A stretch of DNA of 64,000 nucleotides from Acidobacteriota bacterium (GCA_013287135.1 JABDEK010000005.1:19127-83126); one strand, 5' to 3'. Counted from the first letter of the stretch, positions 43,915-53,030 are shown. Numbers and translations: made by a program. The notes: a model not told the origin generated them from the letters alone.

Positions 43915-45240
43915 ATGCATTTGCGATTAATGGCAGTGTGTTGCGTGTTTAGTATGTGCTCGCCGGCAGCGAGGGCGCAGACGGGAACTAGCGGCACGCC
44001 GTCCGGTCCTGCAGTTACTGCGCCCGCGATCTTGCCGAGCAACAGGCAGCCTCGCGCCCGTGATCTCGGTGTGCCCTTCGATGGCACACCCGGACCGTTG
44101 AACGCCATCACCGACGTTGCAGGCGTAGAGGTGGGCTACAAAACGCTTATCACCGGTGAAGGCCGCCTCCTCGTTGGAAAGGGTCCCGTTCGCACCGGGG
44201 TGACCGCTATCCTGCCGCGTGGAAAGCAAGGCACCAAGAGTGTCTTCGCCGGGTATTTCGCCGGAAACGGAAATGGCGATATGACCGGTACGCACTGGAT
44301 TGAGGAGAGTGGTCTGCTTGAAACGCCGATACTCATCACGAATACGGGAAGCGTCGGCGTCGTGCGCGACGCTGCGGTCGCCTGGATGGTGCAACAAAAG
44401 CGACCCGGAGACTTCTGGTATCCGGTCACTGCCGAAACCGCCGACGTACCTCTGAATGACATCAAGGGCCAGCACGTCACCGCGCAGGACGCTTGGGACG
44501 CGCTGAACTCCGCCACAGATGGACCACTTCTCGAAGGCAATGTTGGCGGTGGCACCGGAATGATTTGCAACGGCTTCAAAGGCGGAACCGGAACATCGTC
44601 GCGTAGGCTCAGCGCTGCCGATGGCGGCTACACGGTGGGTGTGCTCGTCCAGTGCAACTACGGCGGATCGCAGCAATTAAGGGTCGCAGGCATTGCCGTG
44701 GCCCGGGAAATGAATCTCCAGCGGCCTTGCGTCGAGAAACTCCTTGATCCGCCGGTGGTGTATTGGTGGAATGGAACGACCGTTCCAGTCTGCGACCCAA
44801 AAGTAGCCGCCACTGCCGATGGCGTCCGCGCCTCGGAAGAGGGCTCCATCATCGTGATCGTCGCGACCGACGCGCCGCTCACGCCGGACCAGCTAAAGCG
44901 CCTTGCCCGCCGCGTCTCCGTCGGCCTGGGAAGAGTGGGAGCCATTGAAGGAGACGAGTCCGGCGACATATTTCTTGCATTCTCGACCGCCAACGCGGGA
45001 GCCGACGAAGGCAACAGCACTCAACCTCCTTTCCACTACCCGAACGCCGCGATTCAGCGCATGCAAAGCTGGAAGATGGATGCGATGTTTACTGCTGTAG
45101 TGCAGGCGACCGAGGAGTCCGTCATTAACACCATCGTCGCCGCAAAAACAATGGTCGGCGCAGACTATTGGACTATCCCGGCATTGCCGCACGATCAACT
45201 ACAACAAGTCTTGCGCAAACACGGGCTGCTGCAACCGTGA
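43915..45240 (+). CDS. P1-family peptidase (DmpA/BapA-type aminopeptidase), secreted
   Basis: A 441-residue protein with a signal peptide (LMAVCCVFSMCSPAARAQ) and an N-terminal nucleophile hydrolase of the DmpA family: RARDLGVPFDGTPGPLNAITDV, VEVGYKTL, MICNGFKGGTGTSSRR (autocleavage Gly-x-Ser region) and VGVLVQCNYGG. The proenzyme cleaves itself into alpha and beta chains and removes D- or beta-amino acids from peptide N-termini. The start at 43915 has GGGAGG six bases upstream. Confidence 0.9.
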   Translation: MHLRLMAVCCVFSMCSPAARAQTGTSGTPSGPAVTAPAILPSNRQPRARDLGVPFDGTPGPLNAITDVAGVEVGYKTLITGEGRLLVGKGPVRTGVTAILPRGKQGTKSVFAGYFAGNGNGDMTGTHWIEESGLLETPILITNTGSVGVVRDAAVAWMVQQKRPGDFWYPVTAETADVPLNDIKGQHVTAQDAWDALNSATDGPLLEGNVGGGTGMICNGFKGGTGTSSRRLSAADGGYTVGVLVQCNYGGSQQLRVAGIAVAREMNLQRPCVEKLLDPPVVYWWNGTTVPVCDPKVAATADGVRASEEGSIIVIVATDAPLTPDQLKRLARRVSVGLGRVGAIEGDESGDIFLAFSTANAGADEGNSTQPPFHYPNAAIQRMQSWKMDAMFTAVVQATEESVINTIVAAKTMVGADYWTIPALPHDQLQQVLRKHGLLQP

Positions 45241-45267
45241 TCGGCTTTGTCTTTGTGCTGCTAGTGG

Positions 45268-46188
45268 ATGGAGAGCAGTGCAAGTAAAATTCTGGCGACG
45301 ATGACAAACAAGAAAATTCCGCGAATCCGGATCGTTTCACTTGCGCCGAACGTCACATCCACTCTGCTGGAGCTAGGAGCTGGCCGCGACCTCGTGGGCG
45401 TGAGCAAATGGTGCAAAGACGTTGCCGACGTGGGTCGCCGCCCGCAAGTCGGCGATTGCTGGAAGATGGATATCGATGAAGTGATGCGGCTAAAGCCCAC
45501 TATCCTGATCGGCTCCGTGCCATTTGCTCCCGATACAGTCGCCAAACTTCTCGCGCAGCCGGTAACCTTCGTCGCCATAAATCCGCGAACTCTTGCAGAC
45601 ATTGAGCGCGACATTTCCACTCTGGGCAGTATCGCGAACCGCGCGGCAAGTGCCCAGAAGTTAATTCGGAAGATGCGGCATGAATTCGAAAACGTAGCGC
45701 GCGCCGGTCAAAGCCGTCTCAGCAGCGCGCTCCGTCAGAGCGCCACCTTAAATGGTTTTCGTCAGGGCACGGCTTCAGCCGTGCCAAAAAGCAGATCAAG
45801 ATCAGGGGTTTCAACCCCGGAGCTCCGCCCGCGGGTTTACTGCGAAGCATGGCCCAAACCGCGCATCAGTTCTCCTCCCTGGGTGGCTGAACTGGTCGAA
45901 ATTGCAGGCGGTAAAATGGTCGTCGCGTCCGGCCAGCGCGTGACCGATGAAGATGTGGCCGCGGCAAATCCGGAAATCATCGTGCTAGCGTGGGCCGCCG
46001 CCGGAAGCAGATCGAAGCGGACCAGCGCGCTGCAAAACCCCGCATGGCGAGACGTGCTAGCAATTAAGAACCGTCGCGTTTTCGTAATCCGCGATGAATT
46101 ATTAAATACTCCCGGTCCTCCGTTGATCAAAGGCGCGTGGGAATTGTTACAAATAATTCACAGCGCGCCCCCGAAAGGCCTCGAATGA
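45268..46188 (+). CDS. Periplasmic-binding-protein-like cobalamin-binding protein with in-frame repeat insertion
   Basis: A 306-residue BtuF/FecB-like helical-backbone binding protein: IVSLAPNVTSTLLELGAG, DIDEVMRLKPTILIGS, PRISSPPWVAELVEIAGG and WRDVLAIKNRRVFVI. No signal peptide is visible, although Met at 45301 is also possible; family members without one exist and may act in the cytoplasm. Between residues about 155 and 190 there is an extra block encoded by hairpin-rich DNA (next feature), interrupting the linker of the two lobes. The Nudix gene starts within its stop codon. Confidence 0.85.
   Translation: MESSASKILATMTNKKIPRIRIVSLAPNVTSTLLELGAGRDLVGVSKWCKDVADVGRRPQVGDCWKMDIDEVMRLKPTILIGSVPFAPDTVAKLLAQPVTFVAINPRTLADIERDISTLGSIANRAASAQKLIRKMRHEFENVARAGQSRLSSALRQSATLNGFRQGTASAVPKSRSRSGVSTPELRPRVYCEAWPKPRISSPPWVAELVEIAGGKMVVASGQRVTDEDVAAANPEIIVLAWAAAGSRSKRTSALQNPAWRDVLAIKNRRVFVIRDELLNTPGPPLIKGAWELLQIIHSAPPKGLE
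45760..45835. repeat. Hairpin-rich REP-like element inside the cobalamin-binding protein gene
   Basis: Two perfect tight hairpins with TC loops: GGCACGGCT/AGCCGTGCC (45766-45785) and GGGGTT/AACCCC (45805-45818). They encode QGTASAVPKSRSRSG and flanking residues, foreign to the family. Confidence 0.55.
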
Positions 46189-46595
46189 AGACAGTCGTAG
46201 CCGCGCTCATCGAATCTGACGGTAAACTTCTCGTGTGCCAGCGCCGCCGCACCAATTCCTTCGGCTTGATGTGGGAATTCCCCGGCGGAAAATTGGAACC
46301 AGGTGAAACCCCCGCCGAAGCGATCGCGCGAGAGTTACACGAAGAGTTGGGAGTCACCGCGCAAATCGGATCGGAAGTTTATCGTAAGCGCCATCAATAT
46401 TCGGAACTCGCCGAGCCGATAGATCTGATCTTCTTCACCGCTACTGTGAATCCCGCCGAGATTCGAAACCAGGCGTTCGAAACCATGGAGTGGAGCATTC
46501 CCTCCAATCTGGCGAATCTGAATTTTCTTCCCGCAGACCGCGAGCTAGTCGAGAAGTTACGGTCTGGAACTCTGAAGGTGCCGAAAGCGGATTGA
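46185..46595 (+). CDS. Nudix hydrolase, MutT-like
   Basis: A 136-residue Nudix protein with an intact box (GGKLEPGETPAEAIARELHE then ELGV) and ALIESDGKLLVCQRR at the start. MutT enzymes hydrolyse 8-oxo-dGTP; a broader (deoxy)nucleotide specificity is possible. It overlaps the preceding stop codon by ATGA, so the two are translationally coupled. Confidence 0.92.
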   Translation: MKTVVAALIESDGKLLVCQRRRTNSFGLMWEFPGGKLEPGETPAEAIARELHEELGVTAQIGSEVYRKRHQYSELAEPIDLIFFTATVNPAEIRNQAFETMEWSIPSNLANLNFLPADRELVEKLRSGTLKVPKAD

Positions 46596-47641
46596 ACGGA
46601 GGCGAGAGGATCATCTCAAGAGAAGATCTGGATTGGGCTGCGTCGGAGAAGTTACTTTCCCCGGAGCAGGCGACGCTCTTATGGGCGCGACTCGAAGCGC
46701 GCCGTTCTGACCGGTCAAACTTCGGCGTGGCCAACGTCGCCTACTACCTCGGCGCGCTGATCGTCATGTCCGCACTGGGCTGGTTCATGACCCTTGGCTG
46801 GCAGAAATTTGGCGGCGGAGGGATTTTCCTGATTGCCGCGGCCTACGCAATGGCATTTCTATTAGCGGGATACTATCTCTGGTTCTCTCAGAACCTCAAA
46901 ATTCCTGGCGGACTTCTTTTTACCTTGGCGGTGTGGATGGTGCCACTGGCAATTTACGGCCTCGAAGAGCTTACCGGAATCTGGCCGCAAGCCAACCCCG
47001 GAGCCTTTCGCGATTACCATATCTGGGTCAAGGGCAGCTGGATTCTAATGGAGATTGGAACAATCCTGGCGGGTTCGGTCGCGCTGAGGTTCATCCGCTT
47101 TCCTTTTCTCACCTTTCCAATCGCGTTTTCGCTTTGGTATATGTCCATGGATCTCACGCCGCTGTTGTTGCGAAAAAACGAATTCAGTTGGAACGAGCGT
47201 CTCTGGGTCTCCCTCCTCTTTGGCGCTCTGATCTTGATTATTTCCTATGTTGTGGACCGCCGGACCCGCGAGGATTACGCCTTCTGGGGTTATTTGTTCG
47301 GCTTGCTGGCTTTCTGGGGAGGCCTTTCGCTCATGCGAAGCAGTAGTGAATTCAATAAATTCCTCTACGGCCTCATTAATCTGGGACTGATGCTGGCTGC
47401 GATCTTTCTCGATAGGCGCGCCTTCTTGGTCTTCGGAGGCTTTGGCGTGTTCGGGTACCTCGCTCACCTCTGTTATGAAGTATTCAAGGACTCCATGATG
47501 TTTCCGTTCGCGCTGAGCGTGTGGGGCCTGCTGATTATTTTTCTCGGGATAAAGTATCGGCGAAATCACGAAGCGATCGAGTCGGCCATTTTGAATTTCC
47601 TTCCTGACGGACTGAAGAATCTCCGTCCCACGGCTCGCTAA
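46592..47641 (+). CDS. Polytopic membrane protein (DUF2157-like)
   Basis: A protein of about 349 residues with at least eight hydrophobic segments (VAYYLGALIVMSALGWFMTL, GGIFLIAAAYAMAFLLAGYY, LLFTLAVWMVPLAIYGL and later ones). The cytosolic start ISREDLDWAASEKLLSPEQATLLWARL fits the N-terminal DUF2157 pattern. The start is uncertain: TTG at 46592 overlaps the Nudix stop, and an ATG at 46490 would overlap by 106 bases. Function unknown. Confidence 0.72.
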   Translation: MNGGERIISREDLDWAASEKLLSPEQATLLWARLEARRSDRSNFGVANVAYYLGALIVMSALGWFMTLGWQKFGGGGIFLIAAAYAMAFLLAGYYLWFSQNLKIPGGLLFTLAVWMVPLAIYGLEELTGIWPQANPGAFRDYHIWVKGSWILMEIGTILAGSVALRFIRFPFLTFPIAFSLWYMSMDLTPLLLRKNEFSWNERLWVSLLFGALILIISYVVDRRTREDYAFWGYLFGLLAFWGGLSLMRSSSEFNKFLYGLINLGLMLAAIFLDRRAFLVFGGFGVFGYLAHLCYEVFKDSMMFPFALSVWGLLIIFLGIKYRRNHEAIESAILNFLPDGLKNLRPTAR

Positions 47642-47795
47642 GGCGGCTTTCTCGAATATTTCCCCCAAAGAAAAGACGCCTGCTACGAATGCACGCAAGG
47701 CCGCTATGGGTGTATTCTAGAAGCTCCAAGATAATCCGGCGAGCAAGTGTTCCGGCGGATTCGGCATTTTGAAGAGTACGAGGGCAATCGAAGCA

Positions 47796-50474
47796 ATGGA
47801 CAACGAACTTAGTACACCGATACAAGGCTTGGACGATTCCGAAATTCAAGAGTGGCTCGAATCGCTGGATTCGGTTCTGCAATCAAGCGGCCCGGACGTG
47901 GCGTCCTACATCTTGGAGCGGTTGCAGGCGCATGCCAAAGTGGTCGGCATCGATATTCCTTTCACCGCTACCACTCCTTACGTAAACACGATTCCTCATC
48001 AGCTCCAGCCGGCCTTCCCCGGCAATCAAGAGCTCGAGCGCAGGATCAAGAGCTTGGTCCGTTGGAACGCTATCGCCATGGTCGTGCGAGCGAATCGCGA
48101 AGAGCACAACATCGGCGGCCACATTTCCACATACGCTTCGGCAGCGACCCTTTACGAAGTTGGCTTCAATCATTTCTTCCGCGCGCGCACACCCGAGTTC
48201 GAAGGCGACATTATTTATTTTCAAGGGCACGCGTCTCCTGGAATTTATTCGCGAGCATTTCTGGAAGGCCGCCTCTCCGCCGAGAAGCTTGAAAATTTCC
48301 GGCGTGAACTGAAATCCGGGGGTGGCCTTACTTCTTACCCGCATCCGTGGCTAATGCCGGAGTTTTGGGAATTCCCCACCGTCTCCATGGGACTGAGCCC
48401 GCTGATGGCAATCTACCAAGCCCGCTATAACCGTTACCTGGAAAATCGTGGGCTTAAGCCTGAGACAGATGCAAAAGTTTGGGCCTTCCTCGGAGACGGC
48501 GAGACCGACGAACCGGAATCTCTCGGCGCCATCGGTTTGGCCGCGCGCGAAAAGCTCGACAACCTTATTTTCGTCGTGAATTGCAACTTGCAGCGCTTGG
48601 ACGGCCCGGTGCGTGGTAACGGCCAAATTATTCAGGAACTCGAGGCGGAATTCCGCGGCGCCGGATGGAACGTGATCAAAGTCCTTTGGGGCACCGAGTG
48701 GGATCCAATTCTCGAGCGCGACACCGAAGGCCTGCTGGTCAAACGCATGGGCGAACTCGTTGACGGCGAGTATCAAAAGCTCGTCGTTTCGTCCGGCGCA
48801 TATGTCCGCGAACATTTCTTCGGCTCAAGCGCGCAGCTCCTCAAGCTGGTTGAACCGCTTTCCGACGAGCAACTTCGTCGCCTGCGCCTCGGCGGACACG
48901 ATCCCAGAAAGGTTTATGCCGCATTTAAAGCGGCAGTCGAACATCGCGGCGCGCCCACCGTAATTCTCGCGCGCACCATCAAAGGTTACGGCCTCGGCGA
49001 AGCGGGTGAAGGCAAAAACGTAACCCACCAGCAAAAGAAACTCAACGAAGACGAGCTCCGCGAATTTAGAACGCGCTTCGATATTCCAGTTACCGACGAG
49101 CAGTGCACCGAAGTTCCTTTCTACCGCCCCCCCGATGACAGCGAAGAAATTCGCTATCTGCGCGCGCGTCGTCAAGAGCTCGGCGGCTACGTTCCGCAAC
49201 GCCGTGTCCGCGCGAAACCAGTCGCCGCCAACCTGGAGGAATCTTTCAAGGAATTTTCCGCCGGCAGCGATGGACGCGAAATCTCCACCACCATGGCCTT
49301 CGTCGCCATCTTGCGCAAATTGCTCCGCGATCCGGAGCTCGGCAAACTAATCGTCCCCATCGTGCCGGACGAGGCCCGTACCTTTGGCATGGAATCGCTC
49401 TTCCGCACTGTTGGGATTTATTCCAGCGTGGGCCAGCGCTATGAGCCGGTGGACGTGAACACCCTGCTCTACTACAAAGAAGCGAAAGACGGCCAAATCT
49501 TGGAAGAAGGAATCACCGAGGCTGGTTCGATGGCTTCGTTCATCGCCGCCGGAACTGCTTACGCCACGCACGGTATCAATACCATTCCATTTTTTATTTT
49601 TTATTCCATGTTCGGATTTCAGCGCATCGCCGATTTTATCTGGGCCGCCGCGGACATGCGCGTCCGCGGATTCATGCTCGGCGGAACTTCCGGTCGCACC
49701 ACGCTTGCCGGCGAAGGGCTTCAGCACCAGGACGGCAACAGCCACGTCCTCGCGCTCACCGTCCCCAACCTGCGCGCCTACGATCCGGCATACGCCTACG
49801 AGCTCGCCGTGATTATTCAGGACGGCATTCGCCGCATGTACAAAGACGGCGAAAGCATCTTTTATTACATCACCGTAATGAACGAACCTTACGCCATGCC
49901 CGAAATGCCTGGCGACGTAACCGAAGGCATTCTCAAAGGCATGTACAAATTCCGCGCCTCGCGCAATAAAAAATCAAAGTTGCGCGCGCAACTCTTCGGC
50001 AGCGGCGCCATCCTCAACGAAGCTCTCCGCGCCCAGGAAATTTTGGAGCAAAAATACGGAGTTGCCGCCGACGTTTGGAGTGTCACCAGTTACAAGGCGC
50101 TCTACAGTGACGGAATTGAGACCGACCGCTGGAACCGCCTGCATCCTAGCCAAGCGCCGCGCGTCCCTTACGTCACCGAAGCACTGAGAGATTCGCCCGG
50201 GGTGATTGTCGCGGCCACCGACTACCTGAAAACTTTGCCGCACATGATCAGCTCGTGGATTCCGCGCCGCATCGCGTCGTTGGGCACCGACGGCTTCGGC
50301 CGCAGCGAAGGCCGCACGTCGTTGCGCGATTTCTTTGAAGTGGACGCGCGCTTCATCACTCTCGCCGCGCTCAACGAGCTTGTCCTCGACGGAAAAACCG
50401 AAGAAAAAGTCGTGGAGAAGGCCATCGCGGACCTCGGCATCAACGCCGAAAAACCCAACCCGGTAACTTCGTAG
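47796..50474 (+). CDS. aceE: Pyruvate dehydrogenase E1 component, homodimeric type
   Basis: An 892-residue AceE-type E1: thiamine-diphosphate motif GDGETDEPES ... NCNLQRLDGPV, substrate region GGHISTYASAATLYE, and the conserved HQQKKLNEDELREFRTRF, all typical of the gamma-proteobacterial/actinobacterial homodimeric E1. It decarboxylates pyruvate and transfers acetyl to lipoyl E2. No E2 or E3 gene is adjacent. The ATG at 47796 is preferred over a TTG at 47769. Length is normal. Confidence 0.96.
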   Translation: MDNELSTPIQGLDDSEIQEWLESLDSVLQSSGPDVASYILERLQAHAKVVGIDIPFTATTPYVNTIPHQLQPAFPGNQELERRIKSLVRWNAIAMVVRANREEHNIGGHISTYASAATLYEVGFNHFFRARTPEFEGDIIYFQGHASPGIYSRAFLEGRLSAEKLENFRRELKSGGGLTSYPHPWLMPEFWEFPTVSMGLSPLMAIYQARYNRYLENRGLKPETDAKVWAFLGDGETDEPESLGAIGLAAREKLDNLIFVVNCNLQRLDGPVRGNGQIIQELEAEFRGAGWNVIKVLWGTEWDPILERDTEGLLVKRMGELVDGEYQKLVVSSGAYVREHFFGSSAQLLKLVEPLSDEQLRRLRLGGHDPRKVYAAFKAAVEHRGAPTVILARTIKGYGLGEAGEGKNVTHQQKKLNEDELREFRTRFDIPVTDEQCTEVPFYRPPDDSEEIRYLRARRQELGGYVPQRRVRAKPVAANLEESFKEFSAGSDGREISTTMAFVAILRKLLRDPELGKLIVPIVPDEARTFGMESLFRTVGIYSSVGQRYEPVDVNTLLYYKEAKDGQILEEGITEAGSMASFIAAGTAYATHGINTIPFFIFYSMFGFQRIADFIWAAADMRVRGFMLGGTSGRTTLAGEGLQHQDGNSHVLALTVPNLRAYDPAYAYELAVIIQDGIRRMYKDGESIFYYITVMNEPYAMPEMPGDVTEGILKGMYKFRASRNKKSKLRAQLFGSGAILNEALRAQEILEQKYGVAADVWSVTSYKALYSDGIETDRWNRLHPSQAPRVPYVTEALRDSPGVIVAATDYLKTLPHMISSWIPRRIASLGTDGFGRSEGRTSLRDFFEVDARFITLAALNELVLDGKTEEKVVEKAIADLGINAEKPNPVTS

Positions 50475-50482
50475 CGCGCTCA

Positions 50483-50758
50483 TCAATCTTTTTTCGCCGC
50501 GAAGGCGGCCGCGGCCTCTTTGGATGTAACCACCGGCACAATCTCGAAATCCATCAGGTCTTTCCATTCCGCGGCCCACTGCTGAAACAATTCCGGACGC
50601 TCACACTCCATCAGCTGGAAGCAGCGGTCGAAGTTTCGTTCGATCCAGCTGTCTACATATTTCAGCCCCTCGGGCATCATGCGTCCTTTATTCTGCAAAC
50701 GCTCGTAAATCGGCGATGCATCGCGCTCCTTGAATCGTTCAATCACCATGAACAGCAT
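50483..50758 (-). CDS. DUF3303-family protein
   Basis: A 91-residue protein with the DUF3303 pattern: MLFMVIERFKERDASPIYER, GLKYVDSWIERNFDRCFQLM and WKDLMDFEIVPVVTS. It has a ferredoxin-like dabb-type fold by analogy; function is unknown. AAGGAGG lies close before the ATG. Only nine bases after the stop comes the convergent aceE stop. Confidence 0.88.
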   Translation of the reverse strand: MLFMVIERFKERDASPIYERLQNKGRMMPEGLKYVDSWIERNFDRCFQLMECERPELFQQWAAEWKDLMDFEIVPVVTSKEAAAAFAAKKD

Positions 50759-50768
50759 GAGCCCTCCT

Positions 50769-51539
50769 TCAAATCAGCGACCTTCCGCCATCGACCACGA
50801 TTGTTTGGCCGGTGACGAATTCCGCGGTGGCCAGGTAGGCGACGGCGCCGGCGATGTCGTCGCCAGCGCCGGTGCGATGCAACGGGACACGTCGAATATA
50901 TTCTTCGTCGGGCAGCTCGCCGGGAAACTGGATCGTGCCGGGCGCCACGCTGTTCACCAGAATTTCAGGAGCCAGCGCGCGCGCCAGGCAGCGCGTCAAC
51001 ATGATCGTCCCAGCCTTCGACACGCAGTAGTGCGTGTAAAGCGGCCAGGCCAGCAGCCCGCCCAGCGACGACAAATTGATGATGCGCCCGCGTCCCTGGC
51101 GTTTCATAATCGGCGCCGCCGTCTGCGCGCACAGGAATTGCGACTTCAGGTTGGCGTTCATGATGCGGTCCCATTGCTCTTCAGTCAGGTCTTCAAATTT
51201 GGAGGGAAAAAAGATGCCTGCGTTGTTCACCAGAATATCGAGCCGCCCGAATTCGTTTTCCGTCGCCAGAAATAATTTTTGGACGTCCGCGCGCTGGCTG
51301 ACGTCCCCTTCCACCGCAATGGCCCGCCGCCCCTCGTGCCCCTGTTGCCCTTGGTCTCCCTCGTTATTGTTCGTAACGCGAATCTCCCGCACCAGCTCCT
51401 CCGCCTCCGCCTTCGACTCCAGGTAATTCACCACCACGTCCGCACCCTCGGAGGCAAGCCGCAAAGCAATGCTCCGCCCTACCCGCTTGGCTCCGCCAGT
51501 CACCAGCGCCACCTGGCCTTCCAACGCCTTCCCCGCCAT
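50769..51539 (-). CDS. SDR-family oxidoreductase (FabG/pteridine-reductase-like)
   Basis: A 256-residue short-chain dehydrogenase: cofactor motif TGGAKRVGRSIAL, NNAG, catalytic Ser in INLSSLGG and YCVSK (YxxxK). An insertion of low complexity (NNNEGDQGQQGHEG) at residues 54-68 extends the loop after the second beta strand. It uses NAD(P)H; FolM-type pteridine reductase or an oxidoreductase of unknown substrate are possible. Its stop lies 10 bases before the DUF3303 start. Confidence 0.92.
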   Translation of the reverse strand: MAGKALEGQVALVTGGAKRVGRSIALRLASEGADVVVNYLESKAEAEELVREIRVTNNNEGDQGQQGHEGRRAIAVEGDVSQRADVQKLFLATENEFGRLDILVNNAGIFFPSKFEDLTEEQWDRIMNANLKSQFLCAQTAAPIMKRQGRGRIINLSSLGGLLAWPLYTHYCVSKAGTIMLTRCLARALAPEILVNSVAPGTIQFPGELPDEEYIRRVPLHRTGAGDDIAGAVAYLATAEFVTGQTIVVDGGRSLI

Positions 51540-51885
51540 CGCTTCGGTCCTCCTGCTTGGTGAGACCGTGACACGTTAGCACTTTGTGCGACGGGACGGA
51601 ACGGCGAGAACGTTTTTGTTAGTCCAGGGAGGGTGGCGGTGGCGCTGTATCAACTGGGCGAGATCTTGTGTTGTGAATAGCCAAAACTTGAAAATCCTAA
51701 TGTGCATTCTGGCCCCGGTTGGAATTTTGTCCGTTCTTTGTTTGAGTAAGTTGCGGCGAACTCTGTTTGTGGCGCTGGGCCGGTTAAAAGTGGTCTAGAA
51801 CACTTGCAAATTGTGAGTGACAACTGGCTCGTGCGGACGAGCGATTTAGGTGGATTCGACATCAGCCCGCCTGGCCGAGCAGGCG
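51540..51885. other. Gene-free spacer
   Basis: No coding region that I can support. Somewhat AT-rich relative to its surroundings; no inverted-repeat ends recognised. Confidence 0.3.
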
Positions 51886-52085
51886 CAAAAGGAAACGGAA
51901 CTTTCGGCGAGTTATCGAATCGGAATGGGTAGCTGGCGGAACGGAGGAGGGCTTATGCCGACGCCGTCGACCCGGGAGCCCTATCTTCGACCTGCGCGGC
52001 CCCGATCCGAGGAGCAAGGAAGATTTTGAGGCGATGAGGAATAGTCCCCAGGCGCAGAAGCATATGAAGCCATCCTCCCAAGAAT
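51886..52085 (+). pseudogene. Truncated duplicate of the antibiotic-monooxygenase-like gene
   Basis: The stretch copies both the upstream region and the gene at 53906-54235 but with the interior missing. Shared blocks include AACTTTCGG, TTATGCCGA and GAAGATTTTGAGGCGATGAG followed by GAATAGTCCC. The reading frame is broken. It lies in the same orientation as the intact copy, on the other side of the - strand metal operon. Confidence 0.75.
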
Positions 52086-52095
52086 GCATATCGGT

Positions 52096-52695
52096 TTATT
52101 TGGAAAGCAGGTCGGGGATTACTTTGGAAAAATCGGACGCGTGCACGACTGGGCCATTTAAGAATGAGGCCCGCGGAAGTTGATTATCCCAGCGGGCATC
52201 TTTTGAATATACGGCCACCTCGTCCCAGTGAATACCGTGCTGGGTACAGCAATGGGGCTTGGGATGGGCGGGATCGGACTCAAGCTTACGAGCTAGTTCT
52301 TCTGCGAACAGATGATTCTTATCCCAGAACTGCGAAACTCGGGGATCAGATAGTCGCGATAACACACCCGTGCCCGGACTGTAATAGTCCGTTGGAAGGA
52401 TTGGCTCCCACACCGCGAAGACACGGATGTGCGGATTTGTATTTAGTTTCAGAAAATCCTCGACTGCGGAAGCCCCCCGCAGGCATGTTGGTCAGGTAGG
52501 AGAAAGGAGCAGAACGATACGCACTTCGCCAGAGGCCACATTGAACGCTGTACGCAATTGATCAAAATTGCTGGACGCGAGCGACTCCAATGGCGGCTGC
52601 CCTGCGGGGACTCTCGCTCCGGCGTAGAAATGCCAGCCGAGAACCACCAGTCCCCCGAGCGCCAGCAGCGCAAGGATGCTTAGGGGTTTCTTCAT
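52096..52695 (-). CDS. Membrane-anchored thioredoxin-like selenoprotein (UxxC)
   Basis: The frame from 52695 is open for 199 codons except one in-frame TGA (52492-52494). Upstream are an N-terminal membrane segment (LSILALLALGGLVVLGWHF) and a thioredoxin-like strand ending VRIVLLLSPT; downstream the same frame continues CLRGASAVEDFLKLN, VWEPILPTDYY, a PHCC motif and LNGPVVHASDF. The TGA therefore replaces the first Cys of a CxxC motif (U68-P-T-C71). The frame is unshifted on both sides, and a SECIS-like hairpin follows the TGA. It is last in a merR-led operon and overlaps the upstream stop by ATGA. Reading it as selenocysteine is inference; a nonsense mutation in a Cys codon is the alternative. 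Confidence 0.8.
52464..52482 (-). promoter_or_regulatory. Putative bacterial SECIS element
   Basis: In the mRNA, nine bases after the UGA there is a six-base-pair stem CTGCGG/CCGCAG with a G-rich seven-base loop (GGGGCTT). The loop begins at base 16 after the UGA, within the range known for SelB-dependent bacterial elements. Confidence 0.6.
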
Positions 52696-53030
52696 TGGTG
52701 ACCGCTACGGGAGATATCGGCGAGCATGCTGGCAATCGTTTGCGGAAAGAGAAGGAGAAGAAATACGATTAACGTGGACAGACCTAGGCAGATGATTGCT
52801 GTTTTGCTTTGCCGCGTCCGGCAGCGCATACCTCGGTAAATCTGAAAGAAACCCACTCCCAAGAGTGCGACCGCCAGCCCCAAGAGCCAAGGCCGCGCGC
52901 CAGCCAAGAAAACGGACGCACTCGCGAGGCCTGCAGCGCCCAAGAATGCCAATGGCAGACAACATCCCAGAGTAAGAAGCGAAGCCAGCACAGCGCCCAG
53001 GGAAGAACCTGTTGTCTTCCAATGGTCCAC
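52692..53030 (-). CDS. MerT-like small membrane protein
   Basis: A 112-residue protein with three hydrophobic segments. The first has the vicinal pair LTLGCCLPLAFLGAAG, as in the mercuric transporter MerT; further Cys occur at about 70 (GMRCRTR) and 81 (IICLGL). The start is a GTG overlapping the preceding stop by one base, with GGAGG immediately upstream. It probably moves a thiophilic metal ion or relays thiol redox to the selenoprotein. Homology to MerT is by pattern, not by search. Confidence 0.75.
   Translation of the reverse strand: MDHWKTTGSSLGAVLASLLTLGCCLPLAFLGAAGLASASVFLAGARPWLLGLAVALLGVGFFQIYRGMRCRTRQSKTAIICLGLSTLIVFLLLLFPQTIASMLADISRSGHQ

Noticed and set aside
51586..51798. 70-residue + strand frame in the spacer before the duplicated ABM remnant
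   Set aside because: No ribosome site, no recognisable pattern, low conservation expected; possibly an insertion-sequence remnant but no ends were found.
52096..52413. Two separate short genes, 52492-52695 and 52096-52413 (GTG start), instead of one selenoprotein gene
   Set aside because: They share one reading frame, the linking region is open apart from the TGA, and together they complete a thioredoxin-like fold with a redox motif.
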